A stretch of 64,000 nt of DNA from Gammaproteobacteria bacterium. Lineage in GTDB: Bacteria; Pseudomonadota; Gammaproteobacteria; SpSt-1174. The position numbers and the translations under genes are program-made. The DNA lies in assembly GCA_037388465.1 (NCBI GenBank), contig JARRKE010000002.1, positions 1 to 64,000 of the forward strand, read 5' to 3'. Shown here in pieces: positions 46,107-54,857 of this stretch; the stretch's first letter is position 1; every line of letters starts with the position of its first letter. The notes below the pieces were generated by a model. It was not told where the DNA came from. It was given only the letters and a program-made list of their open reading frames with translations, and did no database searches.

Positions 46107-48479
46107 ATGTCCTTGAGTATCGAGGAGAGCACGCCGGTTCCCGAATCCCCTGTCGCGGAAGGTCTGGCGGTGCGCGTGCGCGGCCTGGTGCAGGGCGTGG
46201 GCTTCCGGCCCCATGTGGCGCGACTGGCGCAGGCGCTGGGTGTCGACGGCGACGTGTGCAACGACGGCGAGGGGGTGTTGATCCACCTGTGGGCGACAGC
46301 GGCGGTCAGGGCCGCGTTTCTCGCCCGGCTCGAAGATGAGGCTCCGCCGCTGGCGCGCATCGAGGCGGTGGAGACGTGGCCGCTGCATGATACCCCGCCG
46401 CACGGTTTTTCCATCCGTACCAGCGAGCACGGCGCGGTGCGCACCGGCGTGGTCCCGGATGCGGCAACCTGCGACGCCTGTCTGCGCGAACTCTTCGATC
46501 CGGCGGACCGCCGTTACCGCTATCCCTTCATCAACTGCACCCACTGCGGACCGCGCTTGTCCATCCAGCGACAGGTGCCCTATGACCGGGCCGGGACCAG
46601 CATGGCCGGCTTTGTAATGTGCGACGCCTGCCGGCGCGAATACGAGGATGCCGGCGACCGCCGTTACCACGCCCAGCCCAACGCCTGTCCCGTATGCGGG
46701 CCGCGGGTGTGGCTGGAGCCGACCGCGGGTAACACGGCGCTCGAGGGAGAGGACGCCGTCGCGGCCGCCGCCACCTGGTTGCGGCAGGGAGCGATCCTCG
46801 CCGTCAAGGGGCTGGGCGGTTTTCACCTGGCCTGCGATGCCGCCAATGCGGCGGCGGTGAACCGGCTGCGCGCGGCCAAGCGGCGCTATGCCAAACCCTT
46901 CGCCCTGATGGCGCGTGATCCGGGCGTGATCCGGCGTTATGCCGACTGCGATGCAATCGAGGCGGGCCTGCTTGCGAGCCCGGCCGCGCCCATCGTCCTG
47001 TTGAACGCCAGGGAGGATGCCGCGTTGCCCGAGGGCATCGCGCCCGGCCAGGACGCGCTCGGTTTCATGCTGCCCTACACGCCGCTGCATCATCTGTTGC
47101 TGGCCGGGTTCGAAACGCCGCTGGTGATGACCAGCGGTAATCTGAGCGACGAGCCGCAGTGCATCGACAACGACGAGGCCCGCGAACGCCTGTCGCCGTT
47201 GGTGGACGGCCTGCTGCTGCACGATCGCGACATCGTCAACCGGGTGGATGATTCCGTGGTGCGGGTCGTGACCGGCAAGGCGCGGCTGCTGCGTCGCGCG
47301 CGCGGTTACGTGCCGGCGCCGTTGCCGCTGCCGCCCGGCTTTGAGCAGGCTCCACCGGTGCTGGCGCTGGGCGGTGAGCTCAAGAGCACGTTTTGCCTGT
47401 TTAAGGAGGGCCAGGCGATTCTGTCTCCGCATCTCGGCGACCTGGAGGATGCCCGGGTCCTGGCCGCCTACGAGGAGGTGCTGGACCGGTTCCAGGGCCT
47501 GTTCGACTTCCGGCCGGCCTGTCTGGCCGGCGATGCCCACCCCGGCTACCTGTCCACCCAACTGGGCAGGGACCGGGCCGGGCGCGACGGCCTGACCTTC
47601 ACGCCCGTTCAGCATCACCACGCTCATATCGCGGCCTGCCTGGCGGAAAATGGCTGGTCGCTGAACGCCGGGCCGGTGCTGGGGATCGCCCTGGACGGGC
47701 TGGGTTACGGCGAGGACGCCACCCTGTGGGGCGGCGAATTCCTGCGTGCGGATTATCGCGCCATGCATCGCCTGGCCGCGCTGCAGCCGGTCGCGCTGCC
47801 TGGCGGGGTGCGCGCCATCCTCGAACCCTGGCGGCTGACCTATGCCCAGCTGGTGCGATTGCCGGACTGGTCCGAACTGCGCGAACGGTACGCCTCGCTC
47901 GACCTGCTGCAGCGCCTCCAGGCCAAGCCGCTGTCCACCCTCGACGCCATGTTGGAGAAAGGGATAAACGCCCCGCTCAGTTCGGCCTGCGGGCGGCTGT
48001 TCGACGCGGTGGCGGCGGCGCTGGGGATTTGTTTCGACGTCATACATTACGAGGGTCAGGCGGCCATCGAACTGGAAGTGCTGGCACGCCGCGTCGGCAA
48101 CGAGCCAGGTGGTTATCCATTTGCACGCATCGATGGCGATCCGCCCCGGCTGGATCCGGCCCCGATGTGGGCTGCCCTGCTGGCCGACCTGGCCTCGGGC
48201 GTTAGCCGCGAGTGCATTGCATGGCGCTTTCATGCCGGGCTGCTGGACGCGCTCGCCGCACTGGCCGGCGAACTCGCCGCGGCGCAGCATCTGGACACCG
48301 TGGCACTGTCCGGCGGCGTGTTCCAGAACCGCCTGATGCTCGCCGGTCTGCAGGATCGGCTGGAACGCCTGGGCCTGCGGGTGCTGACTCACGCCCAGGT
48401 GCCGAGCAACGACGGCGGGGTGGCGCTGGGGCAGGCCGTGATCGCGGCGGCGCAACTGCTCGAGGCGCAGGGCTCATGA
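46107..48479 (+). CDS. hypF: HypF, carbamoyltransferase for cyanide ligand synthesis
   Basis: 790 residues from ATG 46107; an upstream GTG (45984) would add an unlike tail. Domains in order are acylphosphatase (VRGLVQGVGFRPHVARLA), two zinc-finger pairs (CDACLRELFD/CTHCGPR and CDACRREYED/CPVCGPR), a YrdC-type domain, and a C-terminal Kae1-like domain with HHHAHIAACLAE. It makes carbamoyl-AMP and passes the group to HypE, where it becomes the cyanide ligand of the iron. It heads the maturation block and overlaps hybE. Confidence 0.96.
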   Translation: MSLSIEESTPVPESPVAEGLAVRVRGLVQGVGFRPHVARLAQALGVDGDVCNDGEGVLIHLWATAAVRAAFLARLEDEAPPLARIEAVETWPLHDTPPHGFSIRTSEHGAVRTGVVPDAATCDACLRELFDPADRRYRYPFINCTHCGPRLSIQRQVPYDRAGTSMAGFVMCDACRREYEDAGDRRYHAQPNACPVCGPRVWLEPTAGNTALEGEDAVAAAATWLRQGAILAVKGLGGFHLACDAANAAAVNRLRAAKRRYAKPFALMARDPGVIRRYADCDAIEAGLLASPAAPIVLLNAREDAALPEGIAPGQDALGFMLPYTPLHHLLLAGFETPLVMTSGNLSDEPQCIDNDEARERLSPLVDGLLLHDRDIVNRVDDSVVRVVTGKARLLRRARGYVPAPLPLPPGFEQAPPVLALGGELKSTFCLFKEGQAILSPHLGDLEDARVLAAYEEVLDRFQGLFDFRPACLAGDAHPGYLSTQLGRDRAGRDGLTFTPVQHHHAHIAACLAENGWSLNAGPVLGIALDGLGYGEDATLWGGEFLRADYRAMHRLAALQPVALPGGVRAILEPWRLTYAQLVRLPDWSELRERYASLDLLQRLQAKPLSTLDAMLEKGINAPLSSACGRLFDAVAAALGICFDVIHYEGQAAIELEVLARRVGNEPGGYPFARIDGDPPRLDPAPMWAALLADLASGVSRECIAWRFHAGLLDALAALAGELAAAQHLDTVALSGGVFQNRLMLAGLQDRLERLGLRVLTHAQVPSNDGGVALGQAVIAAAQLLEAQGS

Positions 48480-48940
48480 CTACGCCGATGGTGCAGCGCC
48501 TGGTCGAGACCTTCGAGCGCATCCACCGCGAGCGGATGCGGGGACTGCCCATCGTGCATCCGGACCTCGAGGTCGAGGCGGTCGGGTTCCGGTCCTGGGA
48601 GGCGGGTGAGATCGGTGTGCTGATTACCCCCTGGTTCATGAACCTGACCTACCTGGTGCCGCCGCCGAACGGTTGGGATCAGCTGCCGCTGGGACACGTA
48701 CTGATCCTCGACTTTCCTGCCGGGCCGTATTCATTCGTTCTGGCCGAGGCGGAAGGGCTGGGGCGCTATCGCAACTGCGCCTTGTTCACCACCATGCAGC
48801 CGTTTGCCGATCGGGCCCAGGCGCGTGAAACGGCCGAGGCGGTCATGAAGGGGCTGTTTCTTGCCGCATCGCCCGAGCGATCCGGCGGCATGAGTCGGCG
48901 TGAATTCCTGCAGGGCGTGCTAAGGGGCGGGCGCAAGTGA
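48476..48940 (+). CDS. HybE/HupJ-type hydrogenase assembly chaperone
   Basis: 154 residues from ATG 48476, overlapping the hypF stop. The motif GVLITPWFMNLTYLVPP and PLGHVLILDFPAGPYSFVLAEAEGLG are characteristic of the [NiFe]-hydrogenase assembly chaperone HybE family. Such proteins bind the twin-arginine-exported hydrogenase precursor and check maturation. The likely client is therefore the Tat-exported HynS of the second hydrogenase, although the gene sits with the group 3b operon. Confidence 0.88.
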   Translation: MTTPMVQRLVETFERIHRERMRGLPIVHPDLEVEAVGFRSWEAGEIGVLITPWFMNLTYLVPPPNGWDQLPLGHVLILDFPAGPYSFVLAEAEGLGRYRNCALFTTMQPFADRAQARETAEAVMKGLFLAASPERSGGMSRREFLQGVLRGGRK

Positions 48941-50127
48941 GCGCCGCGCTGGAAGGACAACTTGAAATTATCATCGACTGGCGGGACGGCGTGGTACAGG
49001 ACGTGCACATCGCCTCCAGCCGGCCGGTGGGCCTGAGCCGGGCCTTTGCGGGAAAACCGGTCGACGAGGTGCTGGAGCATCTGCCGCGGCTTTATTCGTT
49101 GTGCGGCGTGGCGCAGGGTGTGGCGGCCCGGCTGGCCGCCGACGCGGCCCGGGGGTTGGCCACCGATGCGGCCACGCAGCGCGCCATGGGCGCGGCCGTA
49201 CTGGCCGAGACGGCCCAGGAACACCTGTGGCGGCTGCTGCTCGACTGGCCGATGCTACTGTGGAACGAGGCGCCGGATCCCCGGTGTTTGCGCGAGGTGC
49301 GCGGCCTGCTGCCGGCACTGATGGCGCAGCTGGCGGAAGGCGGGCAGGTGCATCGATTGAGCGGCGAACGCCTGTCCGCCGCCGGGCCGGCCGTGCGGGA
49401 GACGGCACGCCGTCTCGATGCGTGGCTGTCGGACTGGCTGTTCGGCATGCCGGCGGTCGACTGGCTGGAGCTGGACGCGGCTGCCGCCGCGCGTTGGGAG
49501 GCGGATTCTTCTGAGCAGGCCGCCCGGTTGCTGCGCGCGGTGCGCGAATCGGACCCCGGCATCTCCGGCGGCGGGTTCGAGCCGCTGCCGGTGCTCAAGG
49601 CCGAGGCGGTCGATGCCCGTCTGCACGCGGACGCCGCGGGGTTTGTCGCCAAGCCGGACTGGGAAGGCGTGCCGCGCGAGACCACGCCGCTGCAGCGGCA
49701 GTCGGGGCATGCGCGTGTCGCGGCGGCCGTGAGCGGACAGGGCAGCGGCGTTTATACCCGGCTGACGGCGCTGCTGGTCGAGCTGGCCATGCTGCCCGGG
49801 CGGCTGGACACGCTGTGCGCACCGGAGGTGGATGCCATGCCGGCGCTGTTGCAGGGTTCGGCCGTCGGGGAGGATGCCGGCATCGCCCAGGTGGAGGCGG
49901 CTCGGGGACGCCTGATTCACCGCGTGGCGGTGCGGGACGGGCGGGTAGATACTTATCAGATTGTTGCGCCGACGGAATGGAACTTTCATCCTGAAGGGGC
50001 CCTGTGGCAGGGGTTGTCCGGGCTGCGCGCCGCCGATGCGGAGGCCTTGCGGCGTCAGGCGGCGCTGTGGATTACCGCGATCGACCCCTGCGTACAGTAT
50101 CAACTGGAGATCAGGCACGATGCATGA
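48937..50127 (+). CDS. hupK: HupK-like hydrogenase expression/scaffold protein
   Basis: 396 residues from GTG 48937, coupled to hybE by overlap. It looks like a degenerate hydrogenase large subunit: LYSLCGVAQG stands where RICGxC would be, and the end DPCVQYQLEI keeps only the first cysteine of DPCxxCxxH. HupK proteins are thought to hold the Fe(CN)2CO unit during assembly of uptake hydrogenases, mainly under oxygen. It cannot bind nickel as a real subunit would. Confidence 0.8.
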   Translation: MSAALEGQLEIIIDWRDGVVQDVHIASSRPVGLSRAFAGKPVDEVLEHLPRLYSLCGVAQGVAARLAADAARGLATDAATQRAMGAAVLAETAQEHLWRLLLDWPMLLWNEAPDPRCLREVRGLLPALMAQLAEGGQVHRLSGERLSAAGPAVRETARRLDAWLSDWLFGMPAVDWLELDAAAAARWEADSSEQAARLLRAVRESDPGISGGGFEPLPVLKAEAVDARLHADAAGFVAKPDWEGVPRETTPLQRQSGHARVAAAVSGQGSGVYTRLTALLVELAMLPGRLDTLCAPEVDAMPALLQGSAVGEDAGIAQVEAARGRLIHRVAVRDGRVDTYQIVAPTEWNFHPEGALWQGLSGLRAADAEALRRQAALWITAIDPCVQYQLEIRHDA

Positions 50128-50461
50128 GATGTCCCTGTGCGAGAGCGTCCTGCAGATCATCGAGCAGCAGGCACAGACGAATGGCTTTCAGCGGGTGAAG
50201 ACAGTGCGCCTGGAGATCGGCGCCCTGGCGGGGGTCGAGCTCGAGGCGATGCGCTTCGGGTTCGACGCCGTGACTCGCAAAAGCATCGCCCAAGGCGCTA
50301 CACTCGACATCATTGAACTGCCGGGACGCGCGTGGTGTCTGACCTGTGGTCAATCGGTTGAAATATCCCAGCGTTACGATCCCTGCCCTGCGTGTGGCAG
50401 TTACACATTGCAGGTGACGGGCGGCGACGAGTTACGGGTCAAGGACCTCGAAGTCGAGTAG
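50120..50461 (+). CDS. hypA: HypA, nickel-insertion metallochaperone
   Basis: 113 residues. The N-terminal MHEMSLCESVLQII supplies the nickel-binding His2, and a zinc site is formed by CLTCGQS and CPACGS. It hands nickel to the large subunit together with HypB. Its start lies inside the end of hupK (8-base overlap). A 150-base gap with short inverted repeats, including ACACCG-CAC-CGGTGT near 50490, follows before hypB. Confidence 0.95.
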   Translation: MHEMSLCESVLQIIEQQAQTNGFQRVKTVRLEIGALAGVELEAMRFGFDAVTRKSIAQGATLDIIELPGRAWCLTCGQSVEISQRYDPCPACGSYTLQVTGGDELRVKDLEVE

Positions 50462-50611
50462 GCCTGCGCAAGACTGCAGCGTTCCACGACACCGCACCGG
50501 TGTCTCTTTGTGTAAACGAAGGCGGCAGGCCTGGATTCGCGTACGCCGGCAACGCGATGATGGTACCGCCGGTATGCGGTTTGGTGTTTTTCGAGTGAGG
50601 GAGGTGTCACC

Positions 50612-51541
50612 ATGTGTACGGTTTGTGGCTGCGGTGAAGGCGAAGTGAAGGTCGAAGGACACGAGCACGATCATCACCACGATCACGCCCACCCTCATCA
50701 TCACGAGCATCACCATCATGATGACCACGGTCATGGTCATCATGCCCATGATCACGACCATGACGGGGATCGTCAGGATCTGCATTTCGGTCTGGGCCCC
50801 GCGCATGCCCATGCCCCGGGGCTCGATCAGGGACGCATGGTGCAGATCGAGCAGGACATCCTGGCCAAGAACAACGGCTACGCGGAAGGCAATCGCCGCT
50901 ACTTTTCCGAACACGGCGTCCTGGCCCTGAATCTGGTCTCCAGTCCCGGTTCGGGCAAGACCACGCTGCTGACCAAAACCATCGAGATGCTCAAATCGCG
51001 TCTGCCGATCGCGGTCATCGAGGGCGACCAGCAGACGGTGATGGATGCCGACCGCATTCGTGCGACGGGCGTGCCCGCACGGCAGATCAATACCGGCAAG
51101 GGCTGCCATCTGGATGCGCATATGGTAGGGCATGCCCTGGAAGGCCTGGGGCTGGACGACAACGGGCTGCTGTTTATCGAAAACGTCGGCAACCTGGTCT
51201 GTCCCGCCGGGTTCGATCTCGGTGAGGCGCACAAGGTCGCCATCCTTTCCGTCACGGAAGGGGAGGACAAGCCGATCAAGTATCCCGACATGTTCCACGC
51301 GGCCGATTTGATGCTGCTCAACAAGACCGACCTGCTGCCGCATGTCGATTTCGACGTGGACCGCTGCATCGAATACGCGCGGCGCGTGAATCCGCGCATC
51401 GAAGTGATTCAGCTGTCCGCCCGTTCCGGTGAAGGCATGGAGCACTGGCTGGAGTGGATCGAGGGAGAACGCAGCACGATGCTGCGCGATCGTCTCGCCA
51501 GTCTGGAAGCCGCCATGGACGCGATCAGGACCCAGCTTTGA
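50612..51541 (+). CDS. hypB: HypB, nickel-storing GTPase with histidine-rich region
   Basis: 309 residues. The N-terminal CTVCGCG is a high-affinity nickel site. Residues 17-51 hold 21 histidines among acidic residues, able to store many nickel ions as in rhizobial HypB. The GTPase domain has the P-loop [22 protein letters not shown] and the NKTDLL base-recognition motif. It drives nickel insertion through HypA. A GGGAGG ribosome site precedes the ATG. Confidence 0.96.
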   Translation: MCTVCGCGEGEVKVEGHEHDHHHDHAHPHHHEHHHHDDHGHGHHAHDHDHDGDRQDLHFGLGPAHAHAPGLDQGRMVQIEQDILAKNNGYAEGNRRYFSEHGVLALNLVSSPGSGKTTLLTKTIEMLKSRLPIAVIEGDQQTVMDADRIRATGVPARQINTGKGCHLDAHMVGHALEGLGLDDNGLLFIENVGNLVCPAGFDLGEAHKVAILSVTEGEDKPIKYPDMFHAADLMLLNKTDLLPHVDFDVDRCIEYARRVNPRIEVIQLSARSGEGMEHWLEWIEGERSTMLRDRLASLEAAMDAIRTQL

Positions 51542-51576
51542 CGGCCGGTTCCGATCCGACACTCAGGAGAGACCGC

Positions 51577-52635
51577 ATGCGTTACCTCGATCAGGCACTG
51601 CAGGGCATCCCCCGTCGTCCCCTGGCGGTACTGCTGCTCACGCTGCTGGCCTTCAACGTCCTGTCCTGGCTCGCCGCCTTCGGTCTCGCCGCCATCCAGC
51701 CCAGCATTCTCGCTCTTGCCGGTCTGGCCTGGGTGTTCGGTGCGCGGCATGCCTTCGACGTCGATCATATCGCCGCCATCGACAACGTCACCCGCAAGCT
51801 GCGCCAGGAAGGCAAACGTCCCGTTGCGGTCGGTTTCTTTTTCGCCCTCGGCCATTCCACCGTGGTGATCGCGCTGTCGGCCGTGGTCGCGCTCGGCGCG
51901 CGCGGCCTGAAAACGCAGTTCGGCGAGTTCAGTCATTTCGGCGGCATTTTCGGCACCAGCGTTTCGGCCACCTTCCTGACCCTGATCGGCCTGATCAACC
52001 TGGTGGTCCTGTGGCAACTGATCAAGGCCTGGCGAGACCACCGCCGTGGACGCGATACCCAGGCGCTGCGCGAAGAGGACATCAATGTGCTGCTCGATCA
52101 GCGCGGCCTGTTCGCCAACGTATTCCGCTTTTTGTTCCGGCGCGTGAACCGGAGCTGGCACATGTATCCGCTGGGCGTGCTGTTCGGCCTCGGCTTCGAT
52201 ACCGCCACCGAGATCGCCATCCTCGGCATTTCCGCAGCCCTGGCGACCACCTCCGATTTTCCGCTCTGGGGCATCATGATCTTTCCGCTGTTGTTTACCG
52301 CGGGCATGACCCTGCTGGATTCGCTGGACGGGCTGGTCATGCTGCGCGCCTATCAGTGGGCCCTGTCCGATGCGCTGCGCAGGCTGTACTTCAACACCAT
52401 CATTACCGCCATGGCGGTGGGGGTCGCGTTGATCGTCGGAACCCTGGAGTGGTTGCAGATCCTGGGTCCGCGTCTGGGCGGCCGGGGGCCGTTCTGGGTC
52501 TGGCTGGACGGCCTGGATTTCGGCACCATCGGTTTCGCGGTGGTACTGATCATGCTCGTCACCTGGGCGTTCGCCATCGCCTATTACCGTTTGCGCGTCG
52601 CGCCGCGTGCCGCATTGACGGCCGACGGCGACTGA
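51577..52635 (+). CDS. Nickel/cobalt permease (NiCoT, HoxN/HupN family)
   Basis: 352 residues from ATG 51577, with AGGAGA upstream. Eight membrane helices. The signature RHAFDVDHIAAIDN in helix II is the metal-recognition HX4DH motif; LGFDTATEIA and LFTAGMTLLDSLDG are the other family signatures. It imports nickel at high affinity at the cytoplasmic membrane. Its place between hypB and hypC is direct evidence for a role in supplying the two hydrogenases. Confidence 0.94.
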   Translation: MRYLDQALQGIPRRPLAVLLLTLLAFNVLSWLAAFGLAAIQPSILALAGLAWVFGARHAFDVDHIAAIDNVTRKLRQEGKRPVAVGFFFALGHSTVVIALSAVVALGARGLKTQFGEFSHFGGIFGTSVSATFLTLIGLINLVVLWQLIKAWRDHRRGRDTQALREEDINVLLDQRGLFANVFRFLFRRVNRSWHMYPLGVLFGLGFDTATEIAILGISAALATTSDFPLWGIMIFPLLFTAGMTLLDSLDGLVMLRAYQWALSDALRRLYFNTIITAMAVGVALIVGTLEWLQILGPRLGGRGPFWVWLDGLDFGTIGFAVVLIMLVTWAFAIAYYRLRVAPRAALTADGD

Positions 52636-52660
52636 CCACGCGTATCAGGAGATTCACTTC

Positions 52661-52933
52661 ATGTGCCTGGGCATTCCCGGACAAATCGTTGCAGTTATCG
52701 ATGAGGCAAACCTGCTGGCGACGGTGGATGTCAGCGGGGTGCGGCGCGAAGTGAACATCGCCTGCATCGTCGACGACGGCCATTCCGCGACGGATTGCAT
52801 CGGAGACTGGGTGCTGGTGCACGTGGGATTCGCCATGAGTCGTATCGACGCCGAGGAAGCCAGAAACACCCTCGAGTTGCTCGACCAGCTGGATGAACTC
52901 CAGAACGAGATGGAGGCGTTCGGGCGGGCCTGA
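52661..52933 (+). CDS. hypC: HypC, hydrogenase maturation chaperone (main copy)
   Basis: 90 residues starting MCLGIPGQIVAV. Cys2 is the conserved residue that binds iron with HypD, and the OB-fold core is intact (GDWVLVHVGFAMSRID). It carries the Fe(CN)2CO unit and binds the large-subunit precursor. An AGGAG site lies upstream. A second, shorter HypC is encoded at 56866-57105. Confidence 0.95.
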   Translation: MCLGIPGQIVAVIDEANLLATVDVSGVRREVNIACIVDDGHSATDCIGDWVLVHVGFAMSRIDAEEARNTLELLDQLDELQNEMEAFGRA

Positions 52934-52959
52934 CCGGCGGCTTGCGCCCGTTACCAGCG

Positions 52960-53625
52960 ATGGACGACGGTCTTAATTCCCTTTATCCGTTTCTCGGCGG
53001 CGGCCGTAAGAACCCCGAGCGGGAGGCGAATTCGCTGCTCGAATCGGTACGCGAAAAGGCCGCCGAAAGCGTACAGGCAAAACAGACATTCTTTGCCGAA
53101 CAGGGCGAGGCCCTGGTGGCGGCTGCACGTGGATTGGCCGATGTCTATCGCCGCAAGGGCCGGCTGTTTACCATGGGTAACGGCGGTTCCAGCTGCGACT
53201 CGTCGCATATCGCGGTGGAGTTCCTGCATCCGGTGACGGCCGGGCGGCCGGCCCTGCCGGCGGTCAACCTCTCGGCGGACAATGCCATGCTGACGGCGGT
53301 CGGTAACGATGTCGGCTTTCGGCACGTGTTCGTGCGTCAGTTGGTGGCGCTGGCCCGTTCGGGCGATGCGCTGCTCGGCGTCTCGACCAGCGGCAATTCG
53401 GACAACCTGCTGGCCGCCTTCGCCAAGGCGAAGGAACTGGGCCTGCTGACCATCGGGCTGGCGGGCATGGATGGCGGCGAGATGGCGCGTGCCGGGCTCG
53501 ATCACTGCCTGGTGGTGCACAGCGACAGCATTCATCGCATTCAGGAGTGCCAGCTGGCCTCGTACCACATTCTTTGGGATCTGGTGCATACGCTGCTTGC
53601 AGACGATCGCGGCCCGTCGGCATGA
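52960..53625 (+). CDS. SIS-domain protein, phosphoheptose-isomerase-like, in the hyp operon
   Basis: 221 residues from ATG 52960 (TTG 52942 is an alternative; neither has a strong ribosome site). A sugar-isomerase fold is seen: helices, then TMGNGGSSCDSSHIAVEFLHP, then GVSTSGNSDNLLAAF, as in GmhA. GmhA makes D-glycero-D-manno-heptose-7-phosphate for lipopolysaccharide. Here the gene is embedded between hypC and hypD, so a role in hydrogenase biogenesis or control is possible but unknown. Confidence 0.85.
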   Translation: MDDGLNSLYPFLGGGRKNPEREANSLLESVREKAAESVQAKQTFFAEQGEALVAAARGLADVYRRKGRLFTMGNGGSSCDSSHIAVEFLHPVTAGRPALPAVNLSADNAMLTAVGNDVGFRHVFVRQLVALARSGDALLGVSTSGNSDNLLAAFAKAKELGLLTIGLAGMDGGEMARAGLDHCLVVHSDSIHRIQECQLASYHILWDLVHTLLADDRGPSA

Positions 53626-53708
53626 CGCCGTATCAAAACAAACAATCAACCCATGTCGGCAGCTGATACGCAGCGATCCGGCCGGCCTGGCAATATTTGC
53701 GGAATAGA

Positions 53709-54857
53709 ATGAAATACGTCGACGAATTCAGGGACCCGGACAAGGCACGACGTCTGATCAAGGACATCGAGCGCCTGCTGGCGCGCAACACCACCGTACG
53801 GCATCGCCCGCTGCAGTTGATGGAGGTGTGCGGCGGGCACACGCACGCCATTTTCAAGTTCGGCCTCAAGAACATGCTGCCTGACGCCATCGAACTGGTG
53901 CATGGTCCCGGCTGCCCGGTCTGCGTGCTGCCCATGGGGCGGGTCGACGACTGCGTGGCGATCGCCGAGCGCCCCGAAGTGATCTTCACCACCTTCGGCG
54001 ACGCCATGCGCGTGCCGGGTTCGCGCAAAAGTCTGATGCAGGCCAAGGCGGACGGCGCCGACGTGCGCATGGTGTATTCGCCGCTGGATGCGCTCAAGAT
54101 TGCGCGGGAAAACCCCGATCGCGAGGTCGTGTTCTTCGGGCTTGGTTTCGAAACCACCATGCCCAGCACCGCCTTGACGGTGCTGGCGGCCGAGCAGCAG
54201 GGTATTAATAACTTTTCCCTGTTCTGCAATCACATCACCATCATCCCGACCATCAAGGCGATCCTCGACTCCCCCGACATGCAGATCGACGGATTTCTGG
54301 GGCCGGGGCATGTCAGCCTGGTGATCGGTTCGCAGCCCTACCGGTTCATCGCCGAGCAGTATCACCGGCCGCTGGTGATCGCCGGCTTCGAACCGCTGGA
54401 TATCCTGCAGTCGATCTGGATGGTGATCAAACAGCTGGACGAGGGGCGCTGCGAAATCGAAAACCAGTATCGCAGGCTGGTGCCCGAGGACGGCAACCCG
54501 CAGGCGCTGGGTGCCGTGAACGAGGTGTTCGAGCTGCGCGAGTTCTTCGAGTGGCGCGGCCTGGGGTCCATCGACCATTCCGGGGTGCGCCTGCGCGACG
54601 CCTACGCCGCTTTCGACGCGGAGCGAAAGTTCGCGCTGCCCAATGTGCGTATTGCCGATCCCAAGGCCTGCCAGTGCGGCGAAGTGCTCAAGGGCGTCAT
54701 CAAGCCGCGCGAGTGCAAGGTATTCGGTACGGCCTGTACCCCGGAAACACCGCTGGGAGCGTTGATGGTCTCCAGCGAGGGCGCCTGTGCGGCGTATTTT
54801 CAATACGGCGCCAAGACGCGCCAGGTGGACGAGCCGGCACCGGAGACCGTTTCGTGA
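53709..54857 (+). CDS. hypD: HypD, iron-sulfur scaffold for the Fe(CN)2CO unit
   Basis: 382 residues from ATG 53709. Hallmark motifs are MEVCGGHTHAIFKFG, VHGPGCPVCVLP, FGLGFETTMPST and the C-terminal cluster cysteines in ACQCGEVLKG and KVFGTACTPETPLGALMVSSEG. HypD with HypC accepts cyanide groups from HypE and assembles the iron ligand set. It ends inside the hypE start (4-base overlap). Confidence 0.96.
   Translation: MKYVDEFRDPDKARRLIKDIERLLARNTTVRHRPLQLMEVCGGHTHAIFKFGLKNMLPDAIELVHGPGCPVCVLPMGRVDDCVAIAERPEVIFTTFGDAMRVPGSRKSLMQAKADGADVRMVYSPLDALKIARENPDREVVFFGLGFETTMPSTALTVLAAEQQGINNFSLFCNHITIIPTIKAILDSPDMQIDGFLGPGHVSLVIGSQPYRFIAEQYHRPLVIAGFEPLDILQSIWMVIKQLDEGRCEIENQYRRLVPEDGNPQALGAVNEVFELREFFEWRGLGSIDHSGVRLRDAYAAFDAERKFALPNVRIADPKACQCGEVLKGVIKPRECKVFGTACTPETPLGALMVSSEGACAAYFQYGAKTRQVDEPAPETVS

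Noticed and set aside
45828-48455. 875-codon minus-strand frame opposite hypF
   Set aside because: Antisense to hypF with low-complexity, arginine/glutamine-rich translation; no recognisable family.
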